Positions 31,423 through 33,518 of a stretch of 33,518 nucleotides of DNA are shown here, one piece after another; within the stretch, counting starts at the first letter, position 1; every line of letters starts with the position of its first letter. The stretch is from assembly GCF_000455285.1 (NCBI RefSeq), contig NZ_HG005285.1, positions 162,353-195,870 of the forward strand. The letters are read 5' to 3'. The notes beneath the pieces are model-generated. The model was not told the origin of the DNA and did not search any database. It worked only from the letters and a program-made list of their open reading frames with translations. Source of the stretch: Candidatus Stoquefichus massiliensis AP9. Its GTDB lineage: Bacteria; Bacillota_I; Bacilli_A; Erysipelotrichales; Coprobacillaceae. A program made the translations under genes and the position numbers.

Positions 31423-32402
31423 TTTGTATTTAATCCTTCTTTCATTTGTGAAACAACATCTAACTTAACTAACTGATAAGCTAAATCCATAGCATTAGCA
31501 AAAGCTTTTGCATCACTTGCACCATGGGCTTTGACAACAGCTTTTTCAAATCCCATCATGAGTGCTCCACCTACAGATTTATAATCAAATTTATCTTTTA
31601 AAGCATAAAGTGAAGATTTTGCAAACATTGCTCCTATTTTTCCTGAAAGTGAAGACATCATTCCTTCTTTAACCATCTTCATTAGTAAAGATGCTGCTCC
31701 TTCACATGTCTTTAATGCAATATTTCCACTAAATCCATCAGTGACAATAACATCACAATCACCTTTTAAGATATCTCTTCCTTCAATATTCCCAATAAAA
31801 TGAATTTTATTTTCTGATTCTAAAAGTTGATAAGCATTTTGATGAACTTCATCACCTTTTTTCGCTTCTGTTCCAATATTTAATAAAGCGACTTTTGGTT
31901 GGTGTATTCCTCTAATATTTTTTGCATATATATGTCCCATAATCGCAAAATCTTTAAGTTGTTCAGGTGTATTTTCTGCATTTGCTCCAACATCCAATAA
32001 AGCCACACCTTTTTCATTATAGGTTGGCAATATGGCCATTAAACATGATTTTTCAACACCTTCAATACGTTTTAAAAATAACATAGCACTTGTATAAAAA
32101 GCACCTGTTGATCCACATGATACGACACCATCAACAATTCCATCATTGGCTAAAGCAACTGCTTTGACCATACTTGAATCTTTTTTACGACGTACAGACA
32201 TAATACCAGCATCCATAGGAACAATATCTCTAGCATCTACAATATGAATACGATCATAGGCTTTTAATTTTTCTAGTTCTTCTTCTTTTCCAGTCACATA
32301 TAATTCTGCATCAGCATGTGTTTTGATAAAACTTTCACAGGCTTCAACAACAATTCCACTTCCTAAATCCCCACTCATTGCATCTATTGATAATTTATAC
32401 AT
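31419..32402 (-). CDS. plsX: Phosphate acyltransferase PlsX
   Basis: A 327-residue enzyme that forms acyl-phosphate from acyl-ACP for phospholipid synthesis together with PlsY. The start MYKLSIDAMSGDLGSGIVVE (20) is typical, with GVVSCGSTGAFYTSAML (about 93-109), LLDVGANAENTPEQL and VVTDGFSGNIALKTCEG in the right order. It lies 34 nt after recG; fapR, fabD, fabG and acpP, the common neighbours, are missing. The start follows AAGGAGTGAG. Confidence 0.95.
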   Translation of the reverse strand: MYKLSIDAMSGDLGSGIVVEACESFIKTHADAELYVTGKEEELEKLKAYDRIHIVDARDIVPMDAGIMSVRRKKDSSMVKAVALANDGIVDGVVSCGSTGAFYTSAMLFLKRIEGVEKSCLMAILPTYNEKGVALLDVGANAENTPEQLKDFAIMGHIYAKNIRGIHQPKVALLNIGTEAKKGDEVHQNAYQLLESENKIHFIGNIEGRDILKGDCDVIVTDGFSGNIALKTCEGAASLLMKMVKEGMMSSLSGKIGAMFAKSSLYALKDKFDYKSVGGALMMGFEKAVVKAHGASDAKAFANAMDLAYQLVKLDVVSQMKEGLNTK

Positions 32403-32435
32403 TTTGTCTCACTCCTTGCTAGTAGTATAACATAT

Positions 32436-33518
32436 TTAATCAACATATTCATTATTCTCTTTTAAATTCTCTTTAATCTTAGATATAAGTTTTTGATAAC
32501 CTTTGTGATGATGATAATCATCAATCATTTTCATAGCATCTTCTCTTGCAATCGTTAAAATATTGAAATCTTTTAGAACATCAGCAACTAAGAATGTTGG
32601 TAAACCACTTTGTCTACTTCCTAAGACTTCACCAGGTCCTCTTAATTGTAAATCATAGGTTGATATTTCAAAACCATCATGACTCTTTTCCATATATTTT
32701 AAACGATCAATAGCTTCTTTAGAAGATGATGAACTCATTAAGTAACAATAAGCCTGTAGATCTCCTCGACCAATTCTACCTCTTAACTGATGTAATTGAC
32801 TCATTCCAAAACGTTCAGCATTATAAATAACCATCATATTCGCATTTTTTACATCAACACCAACTTCTACAACAGTTGTAGATACAAGAATCTGAATCTC
32901 ATTCTTTTGGAAAGATTCCATCACATCATCTTTTTCATTATCTTTCATTTGTCCATGTAATAAACCAACATGATAGATCTCTTTAAAATACTTTTGCATT
33001 GCGTCTGCAATCTGAGAAGCACTTTTGGCTTCAATAGCTTCGCTATCTTCAACCAAAGGACATATAACATAACATTGTCCCCCATTTTGTAAATAATCCT
33101 TTAAATCCTCTAAAATAGGCTTCATAGAGGATGATTTTATATATTTTGTGATAACAGGTTTTCTTCCTGTTGGCATTGTTTTTATAGTTGATACATTCAT
33201 ATCTCCATACATAGAGATAGCTAATGTTCGAGGGATTGGTGTTGCACTCATAATTAAGAAGTCAACCTGATTCCCTTTATTTTTTAATGCTTTACGTTGT
33301 TCAACACCAAAGCGATGTTGTTCATCAGTAATCACAAAACCAAGATTGGCATACTCGACTTTCTTTTGAAATAAAGCATGTGTTCCTACAACAATATCAA
33401 TATCACCATCTTGAATCTTTTGATAGAGCAATTCTTTATTCTTTAAAGATAATGAACCCGTCAGCAACGCAACCTTTACATCAGTATTCTTAAAGAAAGA
33501 AGATAGAGTAGCATAATG
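32436..33518 (-). CDS. recG: ATP-dependent DNA helicase RecG (5' part beyond window)
   Basis: The last 360 codons of a helicase that moves branched DNA at stalled forks. The frame is open to the right edge, where it reads HYATLSSFF ahead of KVALLTGS (motif Ia). Visible motifs: DEQHRFGV (motif II), MSATPIPRT (motif III), a RecG-type LLHGQMKDNEKDDVM segment, VVEVGVDVKNANMM (motif V), HQLRGRIGRG (motif VI) and the C-terminal RGPGEVLGSRQSGLP. Whole RecG is about 680 residues, so roughly half is here. An apparent internal start near 33467 is only a Leu codon of this frame. First visible gene of the recG-plsX-rnc operon. Confidence 0.95.
   Translation of the reverse strand, partial: HYATLSSFFKNTDVKVALLTGSLSLKNKELLYQKIQDGDIDIVVGTHALFQKKVEYANLGFVITDEQHRFGVEQRKALKNKGNQVDFLIMSATPIPRTLAISMYGDMNVSTIKTMPTGRKPVITKYIKSSSMKPILEDLKDYLQNGGQCYVICPLVEDSEAIEAKSASQIADAMQKYFKEIYHVGLLHGQMKDNEKDDVMESFQKNEIQILVSTTVVEVGVDVKNANMMVIYNAERFGMSQLHQLRGRIGRGDLQAYCYLMSSSSSKEAIDRLKYMEKSHDGFEISTYDLQLRGPGEVLGSRQSGLPTFLVADVLKDFNILTIAREDAMKMIDDYHHHKGYQKLISKIKENLKENNEYVD

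Overview
The window is 33.5 kb of AT-rich, compactly coded DNA from a low-G+C Gram-positive bacterium (Bacillota). The signs are consensus sigma-A promoters, strong GGAGG ribosome-binding sites, short U-tailed hairpin terminators, and one-base (TAATG) or four-base (ATGA) overlaps between operon genes. The mix of an HTH-cupin-potABCD operon, a DUF969-DUF979-pcp operon, a lone citrate synthase, a YtvI-like permease and a plsX-rnc overlap would suit a gut anaerobe of the Erysipelotrichia/Coprobacillaceae type. That placement is an inference, since no rRNA is present. Most genes lie on the minus strand.

Layout, left to right. (1) feoA-feoB, ferrous iron uptake; feoB runs off the left edge. (2) A zinc/cadmium-type efflux operon: a SmtB-like ArsR repressor, a P-type ATPase with two HMA domains and a long His/Cys-rich linker, and a transglutaminase-like protein joined by an ATGA overlap. 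Its promoter is back to back with the promoter of a nicotinamidase-like hydrolase. (3) A four-gene operon, DUF969-DUF979-pcp-gamma-glutamylcyclotransferase-like, that looks like a pyroglutamate/gamma-glutamyl cassette, preceded by an orphan PTS IIB-like protein. (4) ilvE and a lone citrate synthase. (5) Envelope and housekeeping genes: a membrane-anchored unknown protein, a Cof-type HAD phosphatase, an AI-2E/YtvI-family permease, a polysaccharide deacetylase with Ig-like repeats, a possible degenerate GGDEF protein, and a second P-type ATPase with a PEGL motif. (6) Eleven tRNA genes on the minus strand, read Cys-Leu-Arg-Pro-Ala-Ser-fMet-Asp-Phe-Met-Ile2, with two promoters and one terminator. 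(7) An XRE/cupin regulator followed by potABCD, polyamine uptake. (8) A decayed stretch of about 1.7 kb (25.3-27.0 kb) with a frameshifted C-terminus of an AlbA_2-type protein, a small acidic orphan gene of unlike base composition, and a probable XRE-regulator remnant. (9) pncB, a small membrane protein and tyrA in one operon, then an FMN-binding lipoprotein and a small LysM protein. (10) recG (cut by the right edge), plsX and rnc.

The genes cover metal homeostasis (Feo, CadA/ArsR, the second P-type ATPase), NAD salvage (nicotinamidase-like plus pncB), amino-acid metabolism (ilvE, tyrA, citrate synthase, Pcp) and polyamine uptake. No wholly new multi-gene system is proved. The best candidates for undescribed biology are the pyroglutamate cassette with its uncharacterised DUF969/DUF979 membrane pair, the transglutaminase-like protein coupled to the zinc ATPase, the orphan IIB protein, and the degenerate GGDEF-like protein.
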